Assembly (NCBI GenBank): GCA_046540335.1
Contig: JBKHFH010000001.1
Location: forward strand, 22,102 to 86,101
Length of the DNA stretch: 64,000 nucleotides
Source: Natronoplasma sp046540335
GTDB taxonomy: Archaea > Thermoplasmatota > Thermoplasmata > Halarchaeoplasmatales > Halarchaeoplasmataceae
Direction of reading: 5' to 3'
Positions 8,514-15,938 of the stretch are shown piece after piece. The position numbers and the translations under genes are program-made. The first letter of the stretch is position 1, and the number at the start of each line of letters is the position of its first letter. The notes beneath the pieces were generated by a model that was not told the DNA's origin, ran no database searches, and saw nothing but the letters and a program-made list of their open reading frames with translations.

Positions 8514-8912
8514 TCACATTATCATCGAGGCCGTCGCGCCAACACGCGGCCATCTCTCTGCAGCTTCTCGGGCTACAGGACCTTTTATTTCTGACCCCTT
8601 GGTCTCGCCGTCTTCCTGAGTGAGAACTACCGCATTATCTTCGAATTCGACCATCACTCCATCGGCTCTTCTAAAAGGCCGTTTCTGACGGACTATGACC
8701 GCTCTTGTGAGCTCTCTTTTCATTTCCGGTGTGCCTTTAACAACTGAAACCACGACCTGATCTCCTATTCCGGCTCGAGGATATCGCCTGTGAACACCAT
8801 GGTAATTCACCACGGAGACCACTCTTACTACTTTAGCCCCGGTATTATCTATACATCGAAGTTCGCTTCCGACTGAAAGTCCCTTAGTTTGATTCCCGGC
8901 AACTCCTTTCAT
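8514..8912 (-). CDS. rpl14: Ribosomal protein uL14
   Basis: Large-subunit protein at the subunit interface. The core reads GSELRCIDNTGAKVVRVVSV and GDQVVVSVVKGTPEMKRELT, ending GPVAREAAERWPRVGATASM as in archaeal uL14. 132 residues. The start overlaps the uS17 stop by four bases. Confidence 0.97.
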   Translation of the reverse strand: MKGVAGNQTKGLSVGSELRCIDNTGAKVVRVVSVVNYHGVHRRYPRAGIGDQVVVSVVKGTPEMKRELTRAVIVRQKRPFRRADGVMVEFEDNAVVLTQEDGETKGSEIKGPVAREAAERWPRVGATASMIM

Positions 8913-9250
8913 TCCCTCTCACCTTTTTCGATAACGACGTAAGAAATACTTTTACTGATAGGTCTGCACTCCATTATCTTGACTTCATCCCCTTCCTCAA
9001 CATCGATACAAGGGGGAAGATAACTCGGATAATGGCTCTTCCTCTTCTCGTACCTTTCATATTTGGGAATATAGTTGAAATGATCCTTTCTTATTATTAC
9101 GGATTTATCCATCTGGGTAGAATCGACGGTCCCCTGCATGACCCTTCCTCTAACCGAGAGTGTCCCATGGAAGGGACAATTGTCATCATCACAGCTCTTC
9201 TCAGGGGGCGTTACTTCTACTCCTATATCGCGCGCTTCGCTTTCTGCCAT
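8909..9250 (-). CDS. rps17: Ribosomal protein uS17
   Basis: Small-subunit OB-fold protein. It has the archaeal N-terminal extension with two cysteines in CDDDNCPFHGTLSVRG and the uS17 signature GDEVKIMECRPISKSISYVV. 113 residues. It follows the Rnp1 gene by seven bases. Confidence 0.96.
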   Translation of the reverse strand: MAESEARDIGVEVTPPEKSCDDDNCPFHGTLSVRGRVMQGTVDSTQMDKSVIIRKDHFNYIPKYERYEKRKSHYPSYLPPCIDVEEGDEVKIMECRPISKSISYVVIEKGERE

Positions 9251-9257
9251 GATATCA

Positions 9258-9527
9258 TCAACCTAATTTCTTTATTCTATTTTCTGGACGATATGTGAGT
9301 TTGTTTCCATCCAAGACGTTCTCTCGTCCTGAGATGGTCAACTTGAAACGAGTACCATCTTTTGGTATCATCTTTTCAGTTCCCGCGTCTTCTATCACAA
9401 AAGTATTTTTTGTTTCATCGATCACTCTACCTTCGAGTCCGACGGATCCAACATCAGTTGAATCGATAACTTCAAGGTCGGCCCCGATGAATTCAAAGGT
9501 ATAAACTATATCTTTAGCCATTTTCAT
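9258..9527 (-). CDS. rnp1: RNase P protein component 1 (Rpp29/Pop4)
   Basis: Protein subunit of archaeal RNase P, which trims tRNA 5' ends. The Sm-like barrel is visible in YTFEFIGADLEVIDSTDVGS, GLEGRVIDETKNTFVIED and MIPKDGTRFKLTI. 89 residues, typical. Its place between SUI1 and uS17 is conserved in many archaea. GGAGG lies four bases before the first ATG; an ATG two codons later is also possible. Confidence 0.93.
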   Translation of the reverse strand: MKMAKDIVYTFEFIGADLEVIDSTDVGSVGLEGRVIDETKNTFVIEDAGTEKMIPKDGTRFKLTISGRENVLDGNKLTYRPENRIKKLG

Positions 9528-9826
9528 CTGACCTCCACTGGAAATCCTTTCTCTTCCAGATATTCCTTGACAGTATCTATGTGATCTCCCTGGAGTTCTA
9601 TCCTTCCGTCTTTAGTCGTGCCTCCGGCTGCGCACTTTGTTTTCAATTCTGACGCCAGTTCACCGATATCTATATCGCTTGTGTCTATTCCATCTACGAT
9701 AGTCACTTTTTTACCGTAACGTCTTTGGTCGGTAAATATCTCGATCTCCTGTTGTTCTCTCGCGATGTCTTCACAGATACATATCTCTTTAGGCAACCCG
9801 CAAGTTGGACACACTTCTTCCGCCAT
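9524..9826 (-). CDS. Translation initiation factor aIF1 (SUI1 family)
   Basis: Start-codon selection factor acting on the 30S subunit. The SUI1 fold reads RRYGKKVTIVDGIDTSDIDI and KCAAGGTTKDGRIELQGDH, ending EKGFPVEVR. The N-terminus carries CPTCGLPKEICIC, a putative zinc knuckle common in archaeal members. 100 residues. The ATG lies six bases after GGAGG and overlaps the uL29 stop (TGATG). Confidence 0.95.
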   Translation of the reverse strand: MAEEVCPTCGLPKEICICEDIAREQQEIEIFTDQRRYGKKVTIVDGIDTSDIDIGELASELKTKCAAGGTTKDGRIELQGDHIDTVKEYLEEKGFPVEVR

Positions 9827-10047
9827 CAATTTCCTCCTTTTGATTCATTATTTTCTTCTTCATTCATTACGGTCATAATCCTAGCGATATTTTTCTTTAT
9901 AGCCCTGATCCTACCAGGACTCTCAGGGGCTCCTCCCATAGCTGCGACCCCTTGTTCATGGAGCAATTCATCTCTCAATTCATAAAGCTTTTCTTCTCTC
10001 TCTTCGGCATCCATATCTCTTATATCTTCAGTTTTCAGGAGTGGCAT
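9826..10047 (-). CDS. rpl29: Ribosomal protein uL29
   Basis: Two-helix large-subunit protein at the exit tunnel, where the signal recognition particle docks. It reads MPLLKTEDIRDMDAEEREEK then RDELLHEQGVAAMGGAPESP and GRIRAIKKNIARIMTVMNEE. 73 residues. The frame can be extended 24 codons into uS3, but that basic extension is an artefact of overlap and the ATG at 10045-10047 matches the family. Confidence 0.94.
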   Translation of the reverse strand: MPLLKTEDIRDMDAEEREEKLYELRDELLHEQGVAAMGGAPESPGRIRAIKKNIARIMTVMNEEENNESKGGN

Positions 10048-10048
10048 A

Positions 10049-10750
10049 TTATTCGACCTCCTCTTCAATTTCCATCTCTTCGACCTCTTCTGTCGTATCT
10101 TCTTCACTTTCTTCTTCAACTTCTTCTTTGACCTCTTCTTCCTCTATTTCACTCTTTGGAGGTATTATCTCTATCTCATCGGGCAGTTTTGCGTTCGGAT
10201 CCATTATCTTAACCGTAACCCCTATAATACCGAGTTTCAACTTTGCCTGGGAGAAACCTTCGTCCATCCATTTCTTTCTCTCTTCCCCACAGTATTTGAT
10301 ATGGCCATCTTGGAACTTCTCGACACGATGCCTTGGACCGCTCACTTTTCCTGAAAGTATCACTTGACACCCTTTCGCTCCCGCATCCACTATCTTTCTT
10401 ACCGTAGAATGCCCCGCTCTCCTGAAGTACCAACCTCTTTCGAGCGAAGAGGCCAGCTTCTCAGCCATGATCTGGGCATTAAGTTGAGGTCTTTTGACTT
10501 CTTGGACTTCTATCTGTGGATTGTCGAAGTCAAATTTCTCTTTGATCTCTTCAGTTATTTCGCGTATCCTTTTCCCTTTTCTTCCGATCACTAGAGCAGG
10601 TCTCTCAGTGTAGAGCGTGATCCTAGTTCCCATGGGAGTCCTAGAGATATCAGCTCCACCATAACCCGCTCTTTCGGTCTTCTCTTGAAGGAATTCCTTC
10701 AGTATGACGCGGTCCATCTTCTCTTCTATAAACTTTCTTTCTCTGGCCAC
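10049..10750 (-). CDS. rps3: Ribosomal protein uS3 with acidic C-terminal tail
   Basis: Small-subunit protein at the mRNA entry channel. The KH domain is clear (ERPALVIGRKGKRIREITEE), followed by ERGWYFRRAGHSTVRKIVDA and KLGIIGVTVKIMDPNAKLPD. After about residue 190 comes a nearly pure Glu/Asp tail of about 40 residues. 233 residues. It uses a GTG start seven bases after GGAGG. The tail is unlike bacterial uS3 and is the most acidic in the operon. Confidence 0.96.
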   Translation of the reverse strand: MARERKFIEEKMDRVILKEFLQEKTERAGYGGADISRTPMGTRITLYTERPALVIGRKGKRIREITEEIKEKFDFDNPQIEVQEVKRPQLNAQIMAEKLASSLERGWYFRRAGHSTVRKIVDAGAKGCQVILSGKVSGPRHRVEKFQDGHIKYCGEERKKWMDEGFSQAKLKLGIIGVTVKIMDPNAKLPDEIEIIPPKSEIEEEEVKEEVEEESEEDTTEEVEEMEIEEEVE

Positions 10751-10752
10751 TA

Positions 10753-11199
10753 TTACGCCTCCTTTTCCTCCAAAATTATTTCCAAATTAGTCGTTTTGGT
10801 ATCATGAGGTGTGCTCCTGCCCATAGCTCTAGGTCTGCGTCCCTCGATGGGACTGCCTTTATGAGCAGCCAACACTTTAATCCTCAAATTATCGATATCT
10901 AATCCTTTATCTTCAGCATTAGAACGGCACTCTTCTATCTTCTCTTTCATCTTTCTGCACACCTTTTTTGGATAGCCTCCGGAACCTACACCTTTCTGAT
11001 GTGCCACCCTTTTATTATGTTTCCTATAGGGTACAGGCTTTTCCTCAGCGATCACTTTTTCTAATGTATCTATAGCATCATCAACATCTTTTCCTCTGAG
11101 CATATTGCAAACTTCCATCGATTCTTTAGGAGATATCTGAAGCTCACTACCGTATGCTTTAGCGGTCTTCTCTGGATCCGGGTCCATCGTGTATCCCAT
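10753..11199 (-). CDS. rpl22: Ribosomal protein uL22
   Basis: Large-subunit protein lining the exit tunnel. It has AYGSELQISPKESMEVCNML, RVAHQKGVGSGGYPKKVC and the hairpin segment AHKGSPIEGRRPRAMGR. 148 residues, archaeal length. It sits between uS19 and uS3 with short spacers. Confidence 0.96.
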   Translation of the reverse strand: MGYTMDPDPEKTAKAYGSELQISPKESMEVCNMLRGKDVDDAIDTLEKVIAEEKPVPYRKHNKRVAHQKGVGSGGYPKKVCRKMKEKIEECRSNAEDKGLDIDNLRIKVLAAHKGSPIEGRRPRAMGRSTPHDTKTTNLEIILEEKEA

Positions 11200-11210
11200 A
11201 TCTTTTCACC

Positions 11211-11618
11211 TCACTTGAGTGGTATATATTTTGAAGAACGAGTTGCTCCTATACCTGGTCCTGAATGTTCGACATTCTTTCTAGTAAGAGCGAACTCTCC
11301 AAGATAATGACCTATCATCTCAGGCTCTATTTTAACGGACTTGAACTTTTCACCGTTATGCACGGCGAATTTTTTTCCGACAAATTCTGGCAGGATTATC
11401 ATCTCTCGCCGATGTGTGCGGTAAACGTCTTTGTCTTTGTTCTCCACTTTTTCGAGTAGTCTTTTTTCCTCTTTATTGAGCCCTCTTTGGACTGTTCTTC
11501 TTGCTCTCGCAGGAAGGACTTCTTTAAGCTCATCTAGTGACATATCCTTGAGTTCTTCAAGGGTATGACCGCGATAAGTGAATTCGCGTTTATCCCGTGA
11601 GATTCTATTATCCGCCAT
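11211..11618 (-). CDS. rps19: Ribosomal protein uS19
   Basis: 30S head protein that binds uS13. Archaeal signature: REFTYRGHTLEELKDMSLDE, THRREMIILPEFVGKKFAVH and EFALTRKNVEHSGPGIGATR. 135 residues. AAAGGTGATG serves as ribosome binding site for the ATG at 11616-11618; the open frame starts three codons earlier within it. Confidence 0.96.
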   Translation of the reverse strand: MADNRISRDKREFTYRGHTLEELKDMSLDELKEVLPARARRTVQRGLNKEEKRLLEKVENKDKDVYRTHRREMIILPEFVGKKFAVHNGEKFKSVKIEPEMIGHYLGEFALTRKNVEHSGPGIGATRSSKYIPLK

Positions 11619-11623
11619 AATCA

Positions 11624-12349
11624 TCACCTTTTTTCTTTCTTCTTTTTATCCTTCTTTTTCTTCTTCGACGATAGATTACCTACCTTTCTCCCAGGCGGAG
11701 CGTTAGAAGAGACTTTAGAAGGCACGCCAACATGCTGATGATCTCCTCCACCGTGAGGATGATCGACCGCGTTCATCGCGATACCTCTGACCTTCTGCGC
11801 TCTTTTCGCCTTGCTGCGAAGACCTTTAGCCTTTTTACCCACTTTGGCTATCGGCTGTTCCGTATGTCCTCCGCCCGCGACTATTCCAACTGTAGCTCTA
11901 CATCTGTTATCTATACTTTTGAATTTACCAGAAGGTAATTTAAGTACGGTTTCTTTCCTATCTTGGGCGATCACTGTTGCGCTGGTCCCTGAACTTTTTA
12001 CGAGTTTACCTCCATCTAGTGGTTCCACCTCTATATTGTATACGAAAGTTCCGACTGGTATTTGACTCAACGGTAATACGTTACCTTTTTCTATTTTGGC
12101 TTCAGGACCGACCTGTATCTTCTCCCCTACCCATAGACCGTGATTCGCTATCACAAAGGAGGTTTCGCCGTTTTCAAACTCGACTTCAGCTAAAGGAGCG
12201 GTCCTGCCTGGTGCATGATGTATATCTATGACTTCTCCTTCTGTCTCCTGGCTCTTCGGGTATCCCGGTTTTGCTAAATGCCTGTGACTTGGCGATTGAT
12301 AGGTGGGAGATCCTTTGCCCCTTCTTTGTGGAATGATTCTTCTACCCAT
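11624..12349 (-). CDS. rpl2: Ribosomal protein uL2
   Basis: Core protein needed for subunit joining and peptidyl transfer. It begins MGRRIIPQRRGKGSPTYQSP, has GRTAPLAEVEFENGETSFVI and the C-terminal loop GIAMNAVDHPHGGGDHQHVG with the conserved histidine. 241 residues with a Lys-rich tail. It overlaps uS19's ribosome binding site by a few bases. Confidence 0.97.
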   Translation of the reverse strand: MGRRIIPQRRGKGSPTYQSPSHRHLAKPGYPKSQETEGEVIDIHHAPGRTAPLAEVEFENGETSFVIANHGLWVGEKIQVGPEAKIEKGNVLPLSQIPVGTFVYNIEVEPLDGGKLVKSSGTSATVIAQDRKETVLKLPSGKFKSIDNRCRATVGIVAGGGHTEQPIAKVGKKAKGLRSKAKRAQKVRGIAMNAVDHPHGGGDHQHVGVPSKVSSNAPPGRKVGNLSSKKKKKDKKKKEKR

Positions 12350-12351
12350 AT

Positions 12352-12621
12352 TTAGAACACCCCTATCCTCATTCCTATCTCTTCAGCTGAATATTCATCC
12401 GTGAATTTAACGATCGCTCTTTTACCGTTTTTATCGATCCTGGTATTGACGTTTTCTATTTCGGCGTCGAACAATTCTTCTGCCGCATCGGCTATTTGAG
12501 GTTTGTTCGCATCGAGGTCAACGATGAACTCCAGCTTGTTTTCTTCTTCCATTTCCATCATGGTCTTTTCAGTCACATAAGGATGGTATATTATATTATG
12601 TGGAGATTCGTATTCAGCCAT
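12352..12621 (-). CDS. rpl23: Ribosomal protein uL23
   Basis: Exit-tunnel protein that docks chaperones and SRP. It reads NIIYHPYVTEKTMMEMEEEN, KLEFIVDLDANKPQIADAAE and NTRIDKNGKRAIVKF. 89 residues from the ATG at 12619-12621, which lies ten bases after GGAGG; an upstream TTG in frame is less likely. Confidence 0.95.
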   Translation of the reverse strand: MAEYESPHNIIYHPYVTEKTMMEMEEENKLEFIVDLDANKPQIADAAEELFDAEIENVNTRIDKNGKRAIVKFTDEYSAEEIGMRIGVF

Positions 12622-12623
12622 TA

Positions 12624-13391
12624 TTACCAATCCTCCAATTCGTTGATTGCTCTAACACTGAATATAGCCAATCTTCCCATATCCCCACCGGGTGCGAGAT
12701 CATCTATGGTGAGATTTTTTGGATTCTTTACATCGACACCTGGAAGATTGGAGAAAGCTCTTCTACCTTTCGCTCCTTCAGGAAGAACTATCAATAGGCT
12801 AGTAGGTCTCCTATATTTTCTATCTCTCATCTTTCCTCTACCGGATCTTATGTTTTTTCCTTTTTTCGCCCTCTTGACATCCTTATAGAGACCTAAATTT
12901 TCCAATAAATCGACGGCTTCATTCGTCTTTTCAAGATCTTCGATCCCTTTTTCGACTATGATCGGGAATTCGAGTGAATCATCATCGATCTTATGCCCTC
13001 TTTCTTCAACTATTTCTCTCCGTGTCATTGCGGCGAGGGCTGATCTCCTAGCTTTAGCTTTAGCTTGTCTGTTGATCTTCTTTCCCAGATCCTTCTCGGG
13101 TTTGGGAGGATGAGCTTTCCTTCCCCCTCTGGTTTGAGGGCTCTCTGCTCCTCGAGCCCCTCCATACTGGGTCAGTCTCTGAACTCTAGCCATGCCCTGA
13201 CCGACCCCTTCCATCTCCGTAGCGTGCCTCATGCCCGCTTCGGGTGATGGACCATACGGCTGCTTTTCGTTCGCCTCAAATGCCTCGACAGCTCTCTTTA
13301 TGATGTCGGGCCGCACTTCTTCCATGAAGCTTGAAGGTAATTCTAACTCACCTTTTGTTTCTCCTTCCAAATTATAAATATTTGCCTGCAT
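12624..13391 (-). CDS. rpl4: Ribosomal protein uL4
   Basis: Large-subunit protein with a tunnel-lining loop (MARVQRLTQYGGARGAESPQ then TRGGRKAHPPKPEKDLGKKI) and the archaeal core with RSALAAMTRREIVEERGHK. The C-terminus has SLLIVLPEGAKGRRAFSNLP and GVDVKNPKNLTIDDLAPGG. 255 residues. It follows uL3 after four bases. Confidence 0.97.
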   Translation of the reverse strand: MQANIYNLEGETKGELELPSSFMEEVRPDIIKRAVEAFEANEKQPYGPSPEAGMRHATEMEGVGQGMARVQRLTQYGGARGAESPQTRGGRKAHPPKPEKDLGKKINRQAKAKARRSALAAMTRREIVEERGHKIDDDSLEFPIIVEKGIEDLEKTNEAVDLLENLGLYKDVKRAKKGKNIRSGRGKMRDRKYRRPTSLLIVLPEGAKGRRAFSNLPGVDVKNPKNLTIDDLAPGGDMGRLAIFSVRAINELEDW

Positions 13392-13395
13392 TCAC

Positions 13396-14394
13396 TTAAC
13401 CCCCTTGACTGGATTCGGTAGATATGTAGGTAAGGTTCGGTTCGTGCACTTCATATCTCTCATCTCTCACTCCATCTCTCATGACAACTAATCTCTTCGA
13501 AGGACCTGGTATTGATCCGTGGAGTATAACATATCCATTTTCGATGACGCCATAATTTATGAAACCACCTTCAGGTGTTACTTCTTCACCATCCTCACCG
13601 ACCTTCAAGACACGTTTATTGAACTCGGTCCTTTGGTGATATCCCATCTGACCGGCTTGAGGGACGGTAGGTCTTGTGTATCCTGGTCTGAAAACACCAG
13701 TATTACCCACATTTCTCACTGATTTACTATTCTTGTGCTGAAGAAGTTTCACACCCCATCTTTTAACATGACCCTGAAAACCTTTACCTTTAGTGACGGC
13801 TGAAACGTCTATCATCCGACCTGATTCACAAAATTCTTCATATTCCACGTTTTCGCCCAAGATATCTTCACCTTTATCTATCCTTTCCTGTATGGTCCCG
13901 CCGCCGATTCTCAATTCCATCACGTGGGGCGTCTTGCTCTGTATACCTGAGACTTTCTCGGGTTTTGTATTTATTATTGCTCTGACTTCATCCACGAGAT
14001 CTCTATCGATTTTCTCCCACATCTCTTCGGTATCGTAATGGTCTGGGATGGGCAGTCTTCGCTCAAGGGTATTGTCCACCTCATTGGCCCATACTTCACC
14101 CATTGTTCTCAAACCTTCATGGGTTTCTTCATAAAATCGAAGGCCACTAACCCTGATAGGAGGTACTTCGACAACGGTGATCGGGATCCTAACTTCCTGT
14201 CCGGAAGTAGTACTCTCATTTCTGTAGTCTACCACAAAGGCGTGGCTCATACCTGCTTTATATCCAGGAAAACCCTGTATCTTGGGTTCCCCTTTCCATT
14301 CTGGCCATGACCTTATCTTTGGAACCATGCTTTTAGCGCGTTTTCGGGGCGAATATCCCATCGAACCTCTTCTTGGATGATGTGTTTCTACCAT
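13396..14394 (-). CDS. rpl3: Ribosomal protein uL3
   Basis: First gene of the ribosomal operon and an early assembly protein. It starts METHHPRRGSMGYSPRKRA-like (VETHHPRRGSMGYSPRKR), and carries GFPGYKAGMSHAFVVDYRN, KGKGFQGHVKRWGVK and RPTVPQAGQMGYHQRTEFN. 332 residues, archaeal length. GAGGTG lies upstream of the ATG. Transcription must start in the 14400-14600 region. Confidence 0.97.
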   Translation of the reverse strand: MVETHHPRRGSMGYSPRKRAKSMVPKIRSWPEWKGEPKIQGFPGYKAGMSHAFVVDYRNESTTSGQEVRIPITVVEVPPIRVSGLRFYEETHEGLRTMGEVWANEVDNTLERRLPIPDHYDTEEMWEKIDRDLVDEVRAIINTKPEKVSGIQSKTPHVMELRIGGGTIQERIDKGEDILGENVEYEEFCESGRMIDVSAVTKGKGFQGHVKRWGVKLLQHKNSKSVRNVGNTGVFRPGYTRPTVPQAGQMGYHQRTEFNKRVLKVGEDGEEVTPEGGFINYGVIENGYVILHGSIPGPSKRLVVMRDGVRDERYEVHEPNLTYISTESSQGG

Positions 14395-14434
14395 ACATAC
14401 ACCTCAGTCTAGCTGACTTTGCGTATTCTCAAGA

Positions 14435-14554
14435 CTATTTCCAATAATCCTCGAGCACAGCTCGGTGGACTTCAAGATAGGCGTCCTGAGGTCCATTGAC
14501 CGTGACGTGTTCACATAGGGATCCTAACTGGATTGCCCTTTCACGTCTGGTCAA
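14435..14554 (-). CDS. Possible small protein at the head of the ribosomal operon
   Basis: A 39-codon frame from TTG at 14552-14554, ending TAG 40 bases before uL3. It contains TRRERAIQLGSLCEHVTVNG and AVLEDYWK, with protein-like composition and no rare-codon run. A TATA-like TTTAAATAC (14587-14595) lies 33 bases upstream, so the message could begin within about ten bases of the TTG. I do not recognise the product. It could equally be untranslated leader of the operon. Confidence 0.35.
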   Translation of the reverse strand: MTRRERAIQLGSLCEHVTVNGPQDAYLEVHRAVLEDYWK

Positions 14555-14586
14555 CAGACGATGTAATGGGTCATTACAGACCTTTT

Positions 14587-14596
14587 GTATTTAAAT
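14587..14596. promoter_or_regulatory. Shared TATA region between the ribosomal operon and the divergent plus-strand genes
   Basis: GTATTTAAATG is nearly self-complementary and reads as an archaeal TATA box on both strands. On the minus strand it would start transcription near 14560-14566 for the uL3 operon; on the plus strand near 14618-14622, just before the GGAGG of the 32-codon frame. Inferred from spacing only. Confidence 0.5.
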
Positions 14597-14632
14597 GTAA
14601 CGGTAACCCCCCTTCTTTTAGGAGGATATAAA

Positions 14633-14731
14633 ATGTCAGGCGGTTATCCGGATACAAACGGCAAAGATCAATCTACAAATAATCTTTCCGCCCTAAAGCT
14701 TGATGAAGACGTAACACAAAAACCAAAATAG
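14633..14731 (+). CDS. Possible 32-residue protein
   Basis: ATG at 14633 is preceded by AGGAGGAT at good spacing, one of the strongest ribosome binding sites in the window. The frame encodes a short hydrophilic peptide beginning MSGGYPDTNGKDQSTNNLSA and ending KPK, with no membrane segment or known motif. It lies 35 bases upstream of the DUF123 gene and may be cotranscribed. A leader peptide role is possible but unproven. Confidence 0.45.
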   Translation: MSGGYPDTNGKDQSTNNLSALKLDEDVTQKPK

Positions 14732-14766
14732 CAGAAAATCTATCCTTGGATGGGTTTAAGCATAGT

Positions 14767-15192
14767 ATGAAGGGTATTTACCTTCTGTTTATAGAAGTCG
14801 ATGAACCCGTGTCAAAAAAAGTCGGCGCACTTGGTGAAATACACTTTCAGGACGGAAGCTACATATATGTCGGCTCGGCCCAAAAAAATCTAGAAGCGAG
14901 GATTTCAAGACATTTCAGTTCTTCAAAAACGAAATATTGGCATATAGACTATCTTTTAGAAGACGAGAACCTGAAGAAAGTGATCGCTTACGAGCTAGGA
15001 GGGGAAAAAGAGTGTGAAATCGCTCAATATTTAGATAACAAATTCACGCGCGTGTCTGATTTCGGATGTTCGGACTGCAATTGTGCATCACATCTTTTCT
15101 TTTCTAAAAAGAATTCAGATGAACTTTTGGAAGAAATAACAGGTTCGATAGATACGGAGCCCTTGAGAAGCGAAGACCTTGATATTCAGTAA
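14767..15192 (+). CDS. DUF123 family protein with GIY-YIG-like fold
   Basis: Small archaeal protein of the DUF123 group, related to GIY-YIG nucleases; its biochemical role is not established. The body reads MKGIYLLFIEV, GSYIYVGSAQKNLEARISRH and KYWHIDYLLEDENLKKVIAY, with the paired Tyr-containing strands of the GIY-YIG fold and a later CSDCNCASHLF motif. 142 residues from the ATG at 14767, matching the usual family start; an in-frame TTG at 14746 would add seven residues. It ends 41 bases before tRNA-Pro. Confidence 0.85.
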   Translation: MKGIYLLFIEVDEPVSKKVGALGEIHFQDGSYIYVGSAQKNLEARISRHFSSSKTKYWHIDYLLEDENLKKVIAYELGGEKECEIAQYLDNKFTRVSDFGCSDCNCASHLFFSKKNSDELLEEITGSIDTEPLRSEDLDIQ

Positions 15193-15233
15193 CCTTTTTA
15201 TTTAACATAGCATTGTAACAGTCTATTCGCAGC

Positions 15234-15308
15234 GGGCCCGTGGGGTAGCTTGGTCGATCCTTCGGCGTTCGGGACGCCGGTACCCGAATTCAAATTTCGG
15301 CGGGCCCA
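15234..15308 (+). tRNA. tRNA-Pro (CGG)
   Basis: Cloverleaf is complete: acceptor GGGCCCG/CGGGCCC, anticodon arm CGGCG-TTCGGGA-CGCCG with anticodon CGG, T arm CCGAA-TTCAAAT-TTCGG, discriminator A. CCA is not encoded. An AT-rich TTTTTATTTAAC at 15195-15206 sits where a TATA box is expected. Confidence 0.95.
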
Positions 15309-15354
15309 TCTTGTTCACTATAAATAAACTAGATCATAAGTATGAGGATTTATC

Positions 15355-15362
15355 CAAAAAAA
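15355..15362 (-). terminator. Oligo-T terminator after the DUF6015-like gene
   Basis: Seven consecutive T on the minus strand (15356-15362), 15 bases past the stop codon at 15377. Archaeal termination commonly needs only such a T run. Confidence 0.5.
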
Positions 15363-15376
15363 GTCAAAATATTCAT

Positions 15377-15805
15377 TCAACCTCTAGAAGACCACACACC
15401 GTCGGGTACTTCGTCGTAGACGTTCTTTTCTTTTCCGGCCTCTTTTTCTTCTTCTTTGGCTGACTTTAACTTTTCTATTATCTTATCCTTTTCGAAAAGC
15501 CAGTAATGTATCCTCCACTCTCTTCCGTCATAAAGCGTGGTCTCTTCTCGTTCTGTGGTCAAGAGACCAGCATCTTCCAGCATGTAGAATACATCTCGAT
15601 CCTCTTGTTCTAGGATATTATCGATTATCCTATCGTTGAATCCAAAAAAATTCAGAACATGTTCTGCCATCATCTGGGCCGCACTTGTTTCCATACCCTC
15701 CTCGTCGATACTGTTCTTTATAGCGGTCGTCAGTTCGCTGACCTTTATTGGTTCCGTAGCCATTCCATCAAAACGAATCGATCTATCGTCTTTTCCATCA
15801 GCCAT
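15377..15805 (-). CDS. DUF6015-like protein, winged-helix-like
   Basis: 142 residues, Glu/Lys-rich, with no membrane segment. The pattern VSELTTAIKNSIDEEGMETS then AEHVLNFFGFNDRIIDNIL and VFYMLEDAGLLTTEREETTL, followed by WRIHYWLF, looks like a winged-helix fold with a recognition region and wing. It resembles proteins grouped as DUF6015 in Thermoplasmatota; that family match is from memory. Monocistronic, with its own AT-rich promoter (TTATTTATATC around 15848-15858) and a terminator. Function unknown. Confidence 0.6.
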   Translation of the reverse strand: MADGKDDRSIRFDGMATEPIKVSELTTAIKNSIDEEGMETSAAQMMAEHVLNFFGFNDRIIDNILEQEDRDVFYMLEDAGLLTTEREETTLYDGREWRIHYWLFEKDKIIEKLKSAKEEEKEAGKEKNVYDEVPDGVWSSRG

Positions 15806-15926
15806 AATATCTCTCTGCTTCTCTGTTAAGTATTTTTGCGTCTCTTGATATAAATAATTTGTGGGAACTCAGCTCTGAAGAAAACTTTAGAAGGGAAAAG
15901 TTTTATAAATGAGTGTTTTCGGGCCT

Positions 15927-15934
15927 AAAAAAAA
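15927..15934 (-). terminator. Oligo-T terminator after ftsY
   Basis: Eight consecutive T on the minus strand begin five bases beyond the ftsY stop, closing the eL20-pfdA-ftsY operon. Confidence 0.65.
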
Positions 15935-15938
15935 CTAT

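Noticed and set aside
10047..10119. A 24-residue basic N-terminal extension of uL29
   Set aside because: It overlaps the end of uS3; the ATG at 10045-10047 fits the family start.
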